This document shows positions 17,607 through 26,600 of a stretch of 64,000 bases of DNA, piece after piece. A program made the translations under genes and the position numbers. Source of the stretch: Acidobacteriota bacterium (GTDB lineage: Bacteria; Acidobacteriota; Terriglobia; 2-12-FULL-54-10); contig JACPPJ010000021.1 of the NCBI GenBank assembly GCA_016191085.1, positions 55,040 to 119,039 on the forward strand, written 5' to 3'. Numbering within the stretch: the stretch's first letter is position 1; every line of letters begins with the position of its first letter. Below the pieces are notes generated by a model. The model was given only the letters and a program-made list of their open reading frames with translations, was not told where the DNA came from and made no database searches.

Positions 17607-18533
17607 GTGAGCGAAAAAAACGCCTTTCTAAAGACGTTGGGCCAACGAATCCGGGCGCTGCGGCTTGCCACAGGATGGAGCATTGACCGCCTGGCGCGCC
17701 AGTCCGAGCTGTCTCCCCGATTTCTCTCCGAGATCGAAGCCGGCCGAGGGAACGTTTCCGTGGCTCGGTTATCGCAGATCGCCCACGCCCTGGAACAGCC
17801 CATCCAAAACCTCATCCCCGCGGCCAAGGACGACATATCCTTGCGCGGACGCATCTGGGAACTGTTACAAGATTGCCAGACCAAGGACCTCGATGAATTA
17901 TACACCTGGCTCGCGGCACGCCAGCGCAAACACGTGCAGCGCAGCATTGCACTCGTAGGTGTCCGCGGCGCCGGTAAATCGACCATTGGCAAATTGCTGG
18001 CAGCGCGGCTGGATGTTGGGTTCGTCGAATTTGACGCCCTGATCGAAAAGGAAGCCGGTATTTCACTCAACGAAATGTTCCGCATTCATGGCGACGAGTA
18101 TTACCGCAAGCTGGAAAGAAGAGTGATGGAGAAATATCTTGCGACCTCGCCCCGGTCCGTGCTGGCCACAGGAGGGTCGCTGGTGACCGCGCCGGAAACT
18201 TGGGCGATGGTGCGCCGCGAGTGCCATACCGTATGGCTGAAAGCGACCGCCAGAGATCACTGGGACCGTGTGGTAGCTCAGGGCGACATGCGCCCCGTAG
18301 GCAAACCGGGGGCGATGGACGACTTGCGAGCGTTGCTGAAACTTCGCGAGCCGTTATATGCGAGATCGGAGATCGTGGTGGATACGTCGCACCATTCAGT
18401 TGAAGAAAGCGTAGCCCTCATTATTAAGCGCGTGAGGGCAGTGGAATCGAACAGGCGCACAGACGCAGTAAACGACCAGGGCACTAAGCCGAAGAAGAGA
18501 CCATCATCTGCTCCAGCGGGAAAACGACATTAA
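17607..18533 (+). CDS. BzdR/BoxR-type transcriptional regulator (HTH + shikimate-kinase-like domain)
   Basis: Residues about 6-70 form an XRE helix-turn-helix (LGQRIRALRLATGWSIDRLA, then LSEIEAGRGNVSVARLSQIA). After a linker, residues about 110-290 are a shikimate-kinase-like domain with P-loop GVRGAGKSTIGK, VEFDALIEKEAGIS, and LATGGSLV. This two-domain form is known from BzdR and BoxR, repressors whose kinase-like domain binds benzoyl-CoA as inducer rather than phosphorylating shikimate. Divergent position to the BoxB-like gene fits a regulator-target pair. GTG 17607 is favoured over GTG 17604 by spacing from AAAGGAGG (17594-17601). A Lys/Ser-rich tail ends the protein. Confidence 0.88.
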   Translation: MSEKNAFLKTLGQRIRALRLATGWSIDRLARQSELSPRFLSEIEAGRGNVSVARLSQIAHALEQPIQNLIPAAKDDISLRGRIWELLQDCQTKDLDELYTWLAARQRKHVQRSIALVGVRGAGKSTIGKLLAARLDVGFVEFDALIEKEAGISLNEMFRIHGDEYYRKLERRVMEKYLATSPRSVLATGGSLVTAPETWAMVRRECHTVWLKATARDHWDRVVAQGDMRPVGKPGAMDDLRALLKLREPLYARSEIVVDTSHHSVEESVALIIKRVRAVESNRRTDAVNDQGTKPKKRPSSAPAGKRH

Positions 18534-18537
18534 CAGA

Positions 18538-18621
18538 GTAGCCACAGCGAGCGTCTTTCTCGCCGCGGGTTCGAGCCTTTGCAACAACCGCACGACTAAA
18601 AAGACGTTTGTCGTGGCTACC
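18538..18621. repeat. Dispersed palindromic repeat, gtagccac...gtggctac family
   Basis: Begins gtagccacagcgagcgtctt and ends gtttgtcgtggctac. Related copies lie at 28733-28826 and 45798-45895. This copy fills the convergent gap between the regulator gene and the glycosyltransferase gene. Confidence 0.85.
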
Positions 18622-18631
18622 ACTCACGGCG

Positions 18632-19408
18632 CTACCGGCGTCCATATTTCCCCGTGTAATCGTTCCATTTAATCTTCAGGACTTCCAGCACCATGCGCGC
18701 GCCGTCGCGCACTGGATGTACCTTGCTGGCGGCATTGTGATCCCAGTGTACCGGCACCTCCAGGGTTTTGAATCCGAACTTCCGTGCCAGGTACAGACTT
18801 TCGACATCGAATCCGAAGCCGGGGATTCTCTGCCGCGCAAAGATGTCTTGTGCTGCTGTGCGGCGAAATGCTTTGAAGCCACACTGCGTGTCATACACAG
18901 TCAAGCCGGTCAGCAGGCGAATGAAAAAATTGAAGATCTTCCCGGCGGATTCGCGGAAGGCCGACTGGTGTACACCAATCCAGTCGCGACGCAGCGCACG
19001 CGAGCCAACCACAACGTCATACCCGTCCGCCAGCGGCGTCAATAGTTGCGCCGCGTCCGTGATCGGCGCGGAAAGATCCGCATCGGTGAACAAGATGTAT
19101 TTACCGCGCGCGTTCAACATGCCATTGCGTACCGCCGCGCCCTTGCCGCAATTGCCGCTGTTCTGCAACAGCCGCACAGAAAACGAGTTGACCACCGCGG
19201 CAGTTCCGTCGGTCGAGCCATCGTCCACTACAACTACTTCGTACGACTTATGCAACGATCCGACGTACGACAGGATCTGACGCAAAGTCGATGGGATGCG
19301 TTGTGCCTCGTTGTATGCCGGGATGACAACCGAGAGAAACACGGCGCTGGAGTCCGCGCTTGGCATGGCTGATCGCGATCCGAACGTCGCGGCTGCACCT
19401 TCGCTCAT
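18632..19408 (-). CDS. GT2 glycosyltransferase, dolichyl/polyprenyl-phosphate glucosyltransferase type
   Basis: About 258 residues with the GT-A fold of family 2. Visible: SVVIPAYNEAQRIPSTL at the N-terminus, VVVDDGSTDGTAAVV, GKGAAVRNGML, the metal-binding FTDADLSAP, then VVGSRALRRDW, DTQCGFKAFRR and FGFDVESLYLARK, followed by VPVHWDHNAASKV. The pattern matches dolichyl-phosphate beta-glucosyltransferase/DPM-like enzymes that charge polyprenyl phosphate with a sugar. It lacks C-terminal membrane helices, as in soluble members. ATG 19408 is chosen; a GTG at 19441 is possible. Confidence 0.88.
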   Translation of the reverse strand: MSEGAAATFGSRSAMPSADSSAVFLSVVIPAYNEAQRIPSTLRQILSYVGSLHKSYEVVVVDDGSTDGTAAVVNSFSVRLLQNSGNCGKGAAVRNGMLNARGKYILFTDADLSAPITDAAQLLTPLADGYDVVVGSRALRRDWIGVHQSAFRESAGKIFNFFIRLLTGLTVYDTQCGFKAFRRTAAQDIFARQRIPGFGFDVESLYLARKFGFKTLEVPVHWDHNAASKVHPVRDGARMVLEVLKIKWNDYTGKYGRR

Positions 19409-19527
19409 GCTCCTCTTCGACCGCCGCTTATAGCGATACACATAGTTCGATAGATTATCACGGCAAACGGAGTCCCGGAGAGTTACCAGGAAAGGCGATT
19501 GGGTGGCTGAACGTATGGCTGGACTAA

Positions 19528-20280
19528 CTACAATCTAGGCAGGGGCATGCGACCGGGCCAGACGCCGCGAGAAGGCTCGTTTTGCTGTACCGCGGGAGCG
19601 GGCGGCAGTGAGGGCGGCGGTGCAGTGCCCAAAAAATTGACTTCTTCTGCCGTGAAGGTAAGCTCGCGATCAAGCTGCATCTCAACCGAAGTTCCGCGCG
19701 ATAATTTGAGGTCCGCGCCGCGGGTCAGCAACACCGCGCCTAGGCCGGTCGCGGCGCCGATGCCTCCTCCGATAGCAGCGCCTTTTCCGCCGCCGGCGAT
19801 GGCCCCGACCGTTGCGCCCGAGGCTCCAGTCTCTGCCACGCCGCCTACATCTTTGCCTTTGGTAGCGTCACCTTCGATCTTGCCTTCGTCGCTCTTCATT
19901 TTGGCGTCAATGTCACCGTCCACACTGCTCACGATGGCGCGGAAGTCCCGCTGGACACCGTTCGGCAGCATTAGAGTGTCAAAGCGGACGTACAACTCTC
20001 CTCTGCCTTTGACGCGGCCTGGACGCTTGGTCTGAGTGATTGTCCCGGTAACGTAGCTGCCCTGTGGGATGACGATACGCCCGTTTACCGCGATCGGAAA
20101 CGCAGTTTGAAGGTACACGCGATCACCCTCGCGAGCGTTCTTGGTGCTGACGCTGTTCACCAGAACCAGTGGGATGCGCGTTCCGGATTGCACGACGTAC
20201 TTCTGCGGCGGCTGTTGCTCGGCGCGCGCTCCGGCGCACAAGAAGGTGGCGATCAACGCTACGGCGAAGATGCGGTACAT
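19528..20280 (-). CDS. Secreted protein with VirB10/TrbI-like beta domain
   Basis: About 250 residues. Signal peptide MYRIFAVALIATFLCAGARA. The next region (SGTRIPLVLVNSVSTKNAREGD, FPIAVNGRIVIPQGSYVTG, YVRFDTLMLPNGV) resembles the beta-barrel of VirB10/TrbI periplasmic proteins. A Gly-rich stretch (AIAGGGKGAAIGGGIGAATG) could insert in or lie near a membrane, then LKLSRGTSVEMQLDREL. The C-terminus is Pro-rich. A paralogue with the same plan is at 59754-60320. GAGGAGGAAG sits just before ATG 20280, so the upstream ATG 20295, which overlaps that site, is rejected. No other type IV secretion genes are nearby; role unknown. Confidence 0.7.
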   Translation of the reverse strand: MYRIFAVALIATFLCAGARAEQQPPQKYVVQSGTRIPLVLVNSVSTKNAREGDRVYLQTAFPIAVNGRIVIPQGSYVTGTITQTKRPGRVKGRGELYVRFDTLMLPNGVQRDFRAIVSSVDGDIDAKMKSDEGKIEGDATKGKDVGGVAETGASGATVGAIAGGGKGAAIGGGIGAATGLGAVLLTRGADLKLSRGTSVEMQLDRELTFTAEEVNFLGTAPPPSLPPAPAVQQNEPSRGVWPGRMPLPRL

Positions 20281-20364
20281 ATGCTTCCTCCTCATCGGCT
20301 CTTATTATAAACCCCGCGCGTGCTGCTAGGTTGCGGTTTCGTGAGCCTGCGTGCGTGTTGCAGA

Positions 20365-20373
20365 TGATATAAT
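20365..20373 (+). promoter_or_regulatory. Extended -10 promoter element for the SnoaL-like gene
   Basis: TGATATAAT is a perfect extended -10 (TGnTATAAT) ending 22 bases before ATG 20396. No good -35 is needed for this class. The start point would fall about 15 bases before the ATG. Confidence 0.6.
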
Positions 20374-20395
20374 GCCTCGAAGGAACCGATGAGGC

Positions 20396-20851
20396 ATGCC
20401 TAGCGAACTTCGACGCAACCCAAAACTGATGACAGAAGAAGAGAAGGTTCTGGAGGCAAATCAAGACTTCTACACGGCGCTGCAAGACCTGAGCATGGAA
20501 AAAATGGAAGCTATCTGGCTGCAGGAAAGCTGGGTGCGATGCGTGCACCCTGGCTGGAACCTCCTGGAGGGCTGGGAAGCTGTTCGCGAAAGCTGGCAAC
20601 AGATCTTCGAAAATACTACCTTCGTGCGGGTCGCCGTGGGGATACAGGCTGTGCGCATCGAAAACACCAGCGCCTGGGTCTGCTGTACGGAGAAGATTTC
20701 AACTGTCGCCGAGGACCGCTTCGATTCCGTATACGTGCAGACCACCAATATCTTTGAGCGCCGAAACGGCACATGGTACATGGTGCATCACCACGCTTCG
20801 GCGCTACCCGCGCCATGGCCGCAAGACCCCGGCAGCGATCTGGTGCAGTGA
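20396..20851 (+). CDS. SnoaL-like (NTF2-fold) protein
   Basis: 151 residues with the NTF2/SnoaL-like pattern: LEANQDFYTALQDLSMEKME, the VRCVHPGW and GWEAVRESWQQIFE stretches, and a C-terminal strand set ending NGTWYMVHHHAS. Proteins of this fold form cone-shaped dimers and may bind small ligands or act as isomerases; the similar calcium/calmodulin kinase association-type SnoaL proteins are often of unknown role. ATG 20396 has a weak purine stretch (aagga) upstream; ATG 20429 is an alternative. Confidence 0.75.
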   Translation: MPSELRRNPKLMTEEEKVLEANQDFYTALQDLSMEKMEAIWLQESWVRCVHPGWNLLEGWEAVRESWQQIFENTTFVRVAVGIQAVRIENTSAWVCCTEKISTVAEDRFDSVYVQTTNIFERRNGTWYMVHHHASALPAPWPQDPGSDLVQ

Positions 20852-20902
20852 GAAGGCGAGCCGCGAGTGGTGAGTAGCGGTCGGTCGCGAAGCTTATAGC
20901 TG

Positions 20903-21730
20903 CTAACTCCTAACTTCGGGCTTCTGTATTTCGGGCAGCTTGACCCGGTACACCCCAGCAAAAACTTCGTCGAAGGCCTCAATCAATGGTGCATGCAGGC
21001 AACCGTTTGACGCGGCGATATGACTGCTCTCCATGTGATGCGGCCCGCCGTGCATGTCGGTGACCTCGCCGCCAGCCTCCTGAATGATCAACTTCCCCGC
21101 CGCAATATCCCACGCGTGCAGATGGAACTCCCAAAAACAGTCAAGGCGTCCCGCAGCAACATAAGCCAGATCAAGCGCTGCTGAACCTGCGCGCCGGACC
21201 CCGTGCGATCGCATGCTGATCTGGTGATAAAAATGGATGTTGACACTTTTGTGTCGTTTGTTGCTTGGGAATCCGGTGGCAACCAGCGCCTCCTCGAGCC
21301 GGCCGACTCGCGAGACATGAAGCGGATCGTTGTTGAATCGCGCGCCGCCGTTTTTTTCGGCAGAGAATAACTCGTCGCGCAGTGGGTCATAAATGACGCC
21401 AGCGATCAGTTCATCATCTTTCTCCAGCCCCATCGAGACGCAGAACATAGGGAACGTATGCGCAAAATTGGTAGTTCCGTCGAGGGGATCTACGTACCAG
21501 CGGTATCCGGTCTTACCAGAATGCCCGCCGCCTTCCTCCGCTACTATGGCGTGTCCGGGGAAATAGCCGTTCAGTCTGTTTATGATGAGCGCCTCGGAAG
21601 CTCGGTCGGCTTCCGTGACGATATCCACCTCGCCCTTGTATTCGACACGCACACCGCGGCTGTAAAACGGCAGCAGCAAGGCGCCTGCCTCCCGCGCGAT
21701 TTCGACGGCGGCTTCAAGGTACTGTGGCAT
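20903..21730 (-). CDS. suhB: Inositol monophosphatase family protein (SuhB-like)
   Basis: 275 residues. Metal-dependent phosphatase fold: VTEADRASE, IVAEEGGG (Glu metal ligands), DPLDGTTNFAH (the core motif, about residues 82-92) and the C-terminal HAWDIAAGKLIIQEAGGEVTD. It should hydrolyse inositol-1-phosphate or related sugar phosphates in the cytoplasm; substrate range of this family is wide. Its start is about 45 bases from the stop of the Hfq-like gene and they share the same strand, so a moaX-like/hfq-like/suhB transcript is possible. Confidence 0.92.
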   Translation of the reverse strand: MPQYLEAAVEIAREAGALLLPFYSRGVRVEYKGEVDIVTEADRASEALIINRLNGYFPGHAIVAEEGGGHSGKTGYRWYVDPLDGTTNFAHTFPMFCVSMGLEKDDELIAGVIYDPLRDELFSAEKNGGARFNNDPLHVSRVGRLEEALVATGFPSNKRHKSVNIHFYHQISMRSHGVRRAGSAALDLAYVAAGRLDCFWEFHLHAWDIAAGKLIIQEAGGEVTDMHGGPHHMESSHIAASNGCLHAPLIEAFDEVFAGVYRVKLPEIQKPEVRS

Positions 21731-21775
21731 GGATTGGATTTTTGGCCGAAGCAGCGGAAGAGCAACTTCGAAAAT

Positions 21776-22141
21776 TCACGCCTCGGATAAATACTTGATG
21801 TCGTGTTTGAAAACGAACAGATTGGGAGCGCCTTTGCGAGTCAGCCGGATGAACCGCTTGTCATAATACTCGATGTGGCCGGTGTAGCTCTCGCCGTTTC
21901 GCAGACGCAAGACCACCAGAGTCTGGTCCTCCGTCAACTGGCGAAGGTATTCGGCCTCTCGATTTAACCCTGGTTCGGCATCTTCCAAGTCCTCTTCCTC
22001 TTCGATCATCGGATCCAGTTCTAATGACGGCGGTTCCGGCATTCTCGGCCGCTGACCATTGTTGCCTTGGCCGAATCGCTGCTGGCCATTATTGCCTGGG
22101 TGGTTTGGCCGCTTACGGAACGGCGGCCGTTCAAATCTCAT
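21776..22141 (-). CDS. Hfq-like Sm-fold RNA-binding protein with a disordered N-terminal extension
   Basis: About 121 residues. The C-terminal 60 residues fit an Sm fold: EYLRQLTEDQTLVVLRLRNG (helix and strand 1), SYTGHIEYYDKRFIRL (Sm1), and NLFVFKHDIKYLSE (Sm2), where the FKH matches the YKH signature of Hfq. The first 60 residues are unlike classical Hfq: Arg/Asn/Gln/Gly/Pro-rich (RPNHPGNNGQQRFGQG), then an acidic run (IEEEEDLEDAEPG). Such a tail might broaden RNA binding or condensate formation; this is inference. ATG 22141 is fixed by GGAGGAG a few bases upstream. Confidence 0.75.
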   Translation of the reverse strand: MRFERPPFRKRPNHPGNNGQQRFGQGNNGQRPRMPEPPSLELDPMIEEEEDLEDAEPGLNREAEYLRQLTEDQTLVVLRLRNGESYTGHIEYYDKRFIRLTRKGAPNLFVFKHDIKYLSEA

Positions 22142-22151
22142 AACTCCTCCA

Positions 22152-22865
22152 CTAGCTAGGTTGCTCTCCGTTGCACGCGTCCCGCTCGCCCTCGACCCAG
22201 ACTCCGCCTCCAGCAAAGAATTCTTTCTTCCAAATCGGTACGATTCGCTTTAGGCGGTCTATGGCGTAGCGGCAGGCCTCAAAAGCGGCACCGCGATGCT
22301 CGGACGTTACGACGATAACCACACTGGCCTCGCCGATCTCAAGGCGCCCTAACCGGTGCACTATTCCGACTCCATCTACATCGAATTTCGTCCTGATCTC
22401 CGCGATGATCTGCCGCATCTTCTCGAGCACCATGGACTCGTACGCCTCGTATTCGAGGTATAGCGTTCGTTTGTCCCCCGAGTGGTCGCGCACAACGCCT
22501 TCGAATATCGCCACAGCCCCATCGCGATTGCGCTGTAACTCAGATGCCAGCGCCCGTGTATCTATCGCATCGCGCGTCAAGCGGTGAATTGCGGGCGCAT
22601 TCTGCACGTCTAGGTCGGTGGCCCCGCCGCTGACCGGCGGCAGAAAAGCTACTTCATCACCTTCGCGGAGGCGCTCTTCCTGCCTCACGAACTCACGGTT
22701 GCGGGAAAAAAGGAGACTGCCCGAATGCGGCGCCAGCGTCGGAAATCGCTCGGTGTACATCTGAAACAAGCGGCCGACGTTGCTGCCCTCTTCTACTATG
22801 ACACACTCCTCCGCGAGACCCACAATGTCCTTCAATGCTCCGAAGAAGAGTACCTTAATCTGCAT
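22152..22865 (-). CDS. Fused molybdopterin synthase MoaD-MoaE (MoaX-like)
   Basis: 237 residues joining both subunits of molybdopterin synthase, which inserts sulfur into precursor Z. Residues 1-81 are MoaD: IKVLFFGALKDIVG at the start and EVAFLPPVSGG at the end, with the Gly-Gly at 80-81. Residues about 97-232 are MoaE: AIFEGVVRD, YLEYEAYESMVLEKM, VHRLGRLEIGEASV and PIWKKEFF (catalytic lysines). Because the MoaD C-terminal Gly-Gly must be free to carry the thiocarboxylate, the fusion probably has to be cut after Gly81, as known for mycobacterial MoaX. It ends 10 bases before the Hfq-like start. Confidence 0.92.
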   Translation of the reverse strand: MQIKVLFFGALKDIVGLAEECVIVEEGSNVGRLFQMYTERFPTLAPHSGSLLFSRNREFVRQEERLREGDEVAFLPPVSGGATDLDVQNAPAIHRLTRDAIDTRALASELQRNRDGAVAIFEGVVRDHSGDKRTLYLEYEAYESMVLEKMRQIIAEIRTKFDVDGVGIVHRLGRLEIGEASVVIVVTSEHRGAAFEACRYAIDRLKRIVPIWKKEFFAGGGVWVEGERDACNGEQPS

Positions 22866-22988
22866 TCGAAATCCGCCCTTGCAAAGCTACACCACGATTT
22901 TATCTCTTTTTGCGCGTTTAACCCAGCCGTTTCACCATAGAGCAGCACGGAGAGCACGGAGAATGAAATTTCAAGAACGCGGGCCACA

Positions 22989-23056
22989 CTTCACCCCAGA
23001 GAACATAGAGAGACCAAATCTCAAAAAACTCTGTGGTCTCTGTGTCTCTGTGGTGA
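22989..23056. repeat. Dispersed palindromic repeat of the ttcaccgcagag family
   Basis: Left arm cttcaccccagagaacatag; right arm ends ctctgtgtctctgtggtgaag. Same family as 16271-16340 and 40206-40281. Located between the MoaD-MoaE gene and the small secreted-protein gene, about 20 bases after the latter's stop codon. Confidence 0.85.
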
Positions 23057-23072
23057 AGGGCTTTGGCTCGGA

Positions 23073-23564
23073 TTACAGCGGACGGAAGAAGTCGCGCGGA
23101 GTAATGTTGATGATCTTCCATCCACGGCTGGTGGCCTCAAAGTCTATGACTATTTGCTGGCGCCGCCGGTCCAGTTGTCCTGCCGAGGCCTTTCGGGTCA
23201 GCTCCATATCGGCATCGACAATGACCTGAGCGCTGTTGTCCTTGATGGAGTTGCTGGTCTGCCGGAAATACACGCGCAAAATATCTTCGCGAGTGAGCCG
23301 CTCAATCATGTCCTCAAAGCGCGGGTAGTCTTCAAATTTGGCGGAGTCGATGCTGGCGAGAAAGCCGCGGCTGGAGCCGCTCTCCAGGTCCATCTGCATG
23401 CCTCGGATCAAGCCTGTTATGGCGCGCTCCGGGTCCTGTTTTCTGATGCCTTCTTCCTTGCCGCCCTTTTTTTTCTGCGCCGGCGCGGCTGAAACAAACG
23501 AGGGCAGAGCGGAACTAATAGTCAGTACCAGTAAGGCGATTGTAAGCCATCGCGCCAATCTCAT
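23073..23564 (-). CDS. Small secreted protein of unknown function, SnoaL-like
   Basis: About 163 residues. Signal peptide MRLARWLTIALLVLTISSAL with likely cleavage after SFVSA; then a Lys-rich patch. The mature part (PERAITGLIRGMQMDLESGS, IERLTREDILRVYFRQ, RRQQIVIDFEATSRGWKIIN) looks like an NTF2/SnoaL-type fold and resembles the domain found at about residues 330-430 of the neighbouring FecR protein, suggesting they work together. AGGAGGAG lies just before ATG 23564; the long upstream extension is rejected. It is the last gene of the minus-strand FecR block, 45 bases after it. Confidence 0.65.
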   Translation of the reverse strand: MRLARWLTIALLVLTISSALPSFVSAAPAQKKKGGKEEGIRKQDPERAITGLIRGMQMDLESGSSRGFLASIDSAKFEDYPRFEDMIERLTREDILRVYFRQTSNSIKDNSAQVIVDADMELTRKASAGQLDRRRQQIVIDFEATSRGWKIINITPRDFFRPL

Positions 23565-23608
23565 GATCTCCTCCTGCGGGCACGCTCGCGCTTTCCGCCT
23601 ACTCTTCA

Positions 23609-26600
23609 TTACTCCTGGGCCGGCGTGTTCACGGGTGTTCGCGGCTGCCGGTACACTTGCACGCGCGAGCTCGACGAACCAGCAGAGAAGCCGTATTGAA
23701 AGCGTCTCGATCCATTTTCCAGGTACGACCACTGCAAGTCCATAGATATTTTGGCACGGTCGAGCATGGTGTCCAGACCGTCTGCGTTGATATCCGGGAG
23801 CGCATCGGAGGCTACTTGCGGGACTCGCGAAGCGGTGGCGGCAAGCCGCGCCAATCGCGGATCAATGTCCGACTGAATCTTCCCGGCGTACATCAGCGCG
23901 TATTTGCCGTTACTCTCGACCGCGTACAAGTGCCCCGCTTCCAATACCACTCGGCTCTGGTATCCGCTCTCAGGAGCCGAAACAACGCCCGTGATCGGTT
24001 GCGGACCCAAATCTATTATCCCTCCATTTAGAGACATCATCTGCACGAGGAGTTGCCCGTCGCCTGTGATAATCGGGTTCAGCTCGAAGTCCGAAGACCC
24101 TCCGCAGAAGGATTGTGAGCCCGTAGCAAACCGGAATCCACCGCAGTCGCGGTTCGAGACTACTACCAGACTGCGGCCCTGACGCGTTAACGATGGAGTG
24201 GCAGGCTCAACGGAGAAATTCTTCACCGCGGCGATGCGTGAGAGATTTCCTCCTTCGCTGATCTCGTTATTGGGATCGACGGAAATCGCCATACTCAAGC
24301 GTGGCTGGTATGCGGCCTGCCACTCCCACTCGACGGGCACCGAGCGCCCAGCAGGAATGTCTACATTGACTGTAGCGACCACCTGCTTGTTGACGACCAA
24401 CGCGACCTGCACATCAGTAGCGTCGGCCTCGCCGCGGTTCTCGACACGCGCTCGCACCTCTACGCGATCGCCCTCTTTGGGCATGAGCGGCGAGAACTGC
24501 ACGGTGGATGGCAAAATAGTCAGCACCGGCAAGCCGGACTCTTCCCGCAGTTCACCGAACCTGACGGATTGCTTTGCGAGGCCAGATCGGTCTTCCTCGC
24601 CGCCCACCCGCAGGATGCCCACGCCGCAACCGCTATTTGAGCCCGTCGAGTTCAAGGCACAAATCTGGAACGGATTCAGGAACGAAGCGCCCGTACCGGA
24701 TTGGCCGCCGAATACCAGAAAGACAGCCAAGGTCTGAGCGCCCGACGTGCTCGCGTTGGTAATGAAGCAGTTTACTGTTCCAGTGGCCAACAGATTCTTT
24801 CCCTGAGTGGACGGCCCGCAATCGGAGCTGCTGATGCCCGTCGGCAGCGGAGCTTTGTAAACGCCACTGGTCGGACTGGTGCCGCTTCCCAAGCCGGTCA
24901 AATACAATGTCACGCCGTTGGGAGGGTTGAAGCCGTTCGCGAATTCCACTCTGAATCCGCCCGTGATCGTGCCGCCCAGAGGAATGTTCAGTCCGGTCGC
25001 AGGAGGCGAAACTACGGGCATGCCGATTTGGAATCCATGCGTGGCGGTGACTGTGGTGGTTGTCCCGACGACCCCTGTGATGGATGTACTGTCCGGTCCC
25101 ATAGAAATAGTCTTGCCGGCCTGCCCCGCGGACATGCAGAAGCTCACGGCCGCATACGGCGGCGCCACGGCGAATGTGAGCGCGTTGGCGGGGCTGGGCG
25201 AGCCGGGGACACCGTTGTAAGATGCCGTTGTGTTTGGAGCTCCGCACAGCGTGCCGTCGTATTGCATCTGGTTTCCGTCCGGCACCCTCACTACAACAGG
25301 AGACGTAAAGGAAGACGACGGCGGGATTACCTGCACCTGGATCACAACAGGAACGTTCGCGTTCACCTGCTGAGACCCGGTGGGCGTGACCAGCAGAGAG
25401 AAGTTCAACGGAGGAGCATCGACGCCGGTGCACGAGGTCACTGTGCCACCCAACAAACAGACGGAGAACGGAACGGTGGCAGCCGAACTCGGCGCAGTGG
25501 AGCCAAAAACGGCGAACACCTCCAGCACGGTCGCGGAGCTCGAAAACGTAGTCGCAGTATTTGCGATCTCGCACGTGGTGGAGTTGCCCGGCAGCACAAT
25601 CTTACCAGCCGTGGCCGGACCGCAGTCTGAGCTGCTAACGCCTGCCGGCAACGAACCCCAAGGTTTGCCATTGATCAGAGTGGCTCCTTGCGGGGCAATA
25701 AAGACATTCAGCGGCAAATTGAATCCTCCAGAAGAGGAGGGTGATGCCACGACAATGTTGGCCGTGATCAATCCACTAGTGGGTACATTGAAGCTGGGTA
25801 CGCCGGTGACCGTAATACTAGGCGCGCCGATTTGGAAGTTGTGAATGACTTGGGCACTGTTGCCGCCCGACATAACGGTTACAGTGGTGGAATCCGCGCC
25901 GGGCGTTACGGAGGCCAGAGCTTGCCCGGCCGACATGCAAAAACTGGCGGAGTATGGAGGCCCGAGAGAGAAGGTCAGAGCAGCAGTGCCCGGCGCTGGC
26001 GCTCCGGCGGCGCCGTTATAGGTACCACCTGGCGGTGTGCCGCAGGATCGATCGAACTGCATCTGATTGCCATCCGGGACTGTCACCGTAACAGGCGAGG
26101 TGAAGCCTGACGGCACCGTCACCTGGATCTGCAGCGCGACCGGGATATTTGCGTAGACTTGTTGCAAGATATTCGGGGAAACCAAAGCACCGATAGTAGA
26201 TGCAAATCCGGTAGCACTGAAGATCACACTGCCGCTGACGCCGGAAGTGGTGGCACTGACGGTATTCAACCCACCGGAAGTTCCGAGCGTCAGCAGTACC
26301 GACGCGAGACCCTGAGCATCGGTCGTCACCGCACTGGTCGTGCTGAGTGTTCCGCCTCCTCCAGCGACCGCAAACGCCACTGGCACCCCTTCGACCGGAT
26401 TACTACTGGCGTTCGTCACTTTTACTACGAACGGCGCCGATAACGGCTCATTCACGGAGCCGGTTTGATTGTTCCCACTCACTAGCAACAGCGTGGTAGG
26501 CGTCAGGGCGTTGGCTGTGGCGGTAAAGGTAACCGGAGTGACACCAGCGACGCTCGCCGTAACTGTGTTTGTTCCGGGAATGGTCCCCAGTGTCAAAGTA

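Noticed and set aside
22142..22216. N-terminal 25 residues of the long Hfq-like frame
   Set aside because: They overlap the end of the MoaD-MoaE gene, and GGAGGAG fixes the start at 22141.
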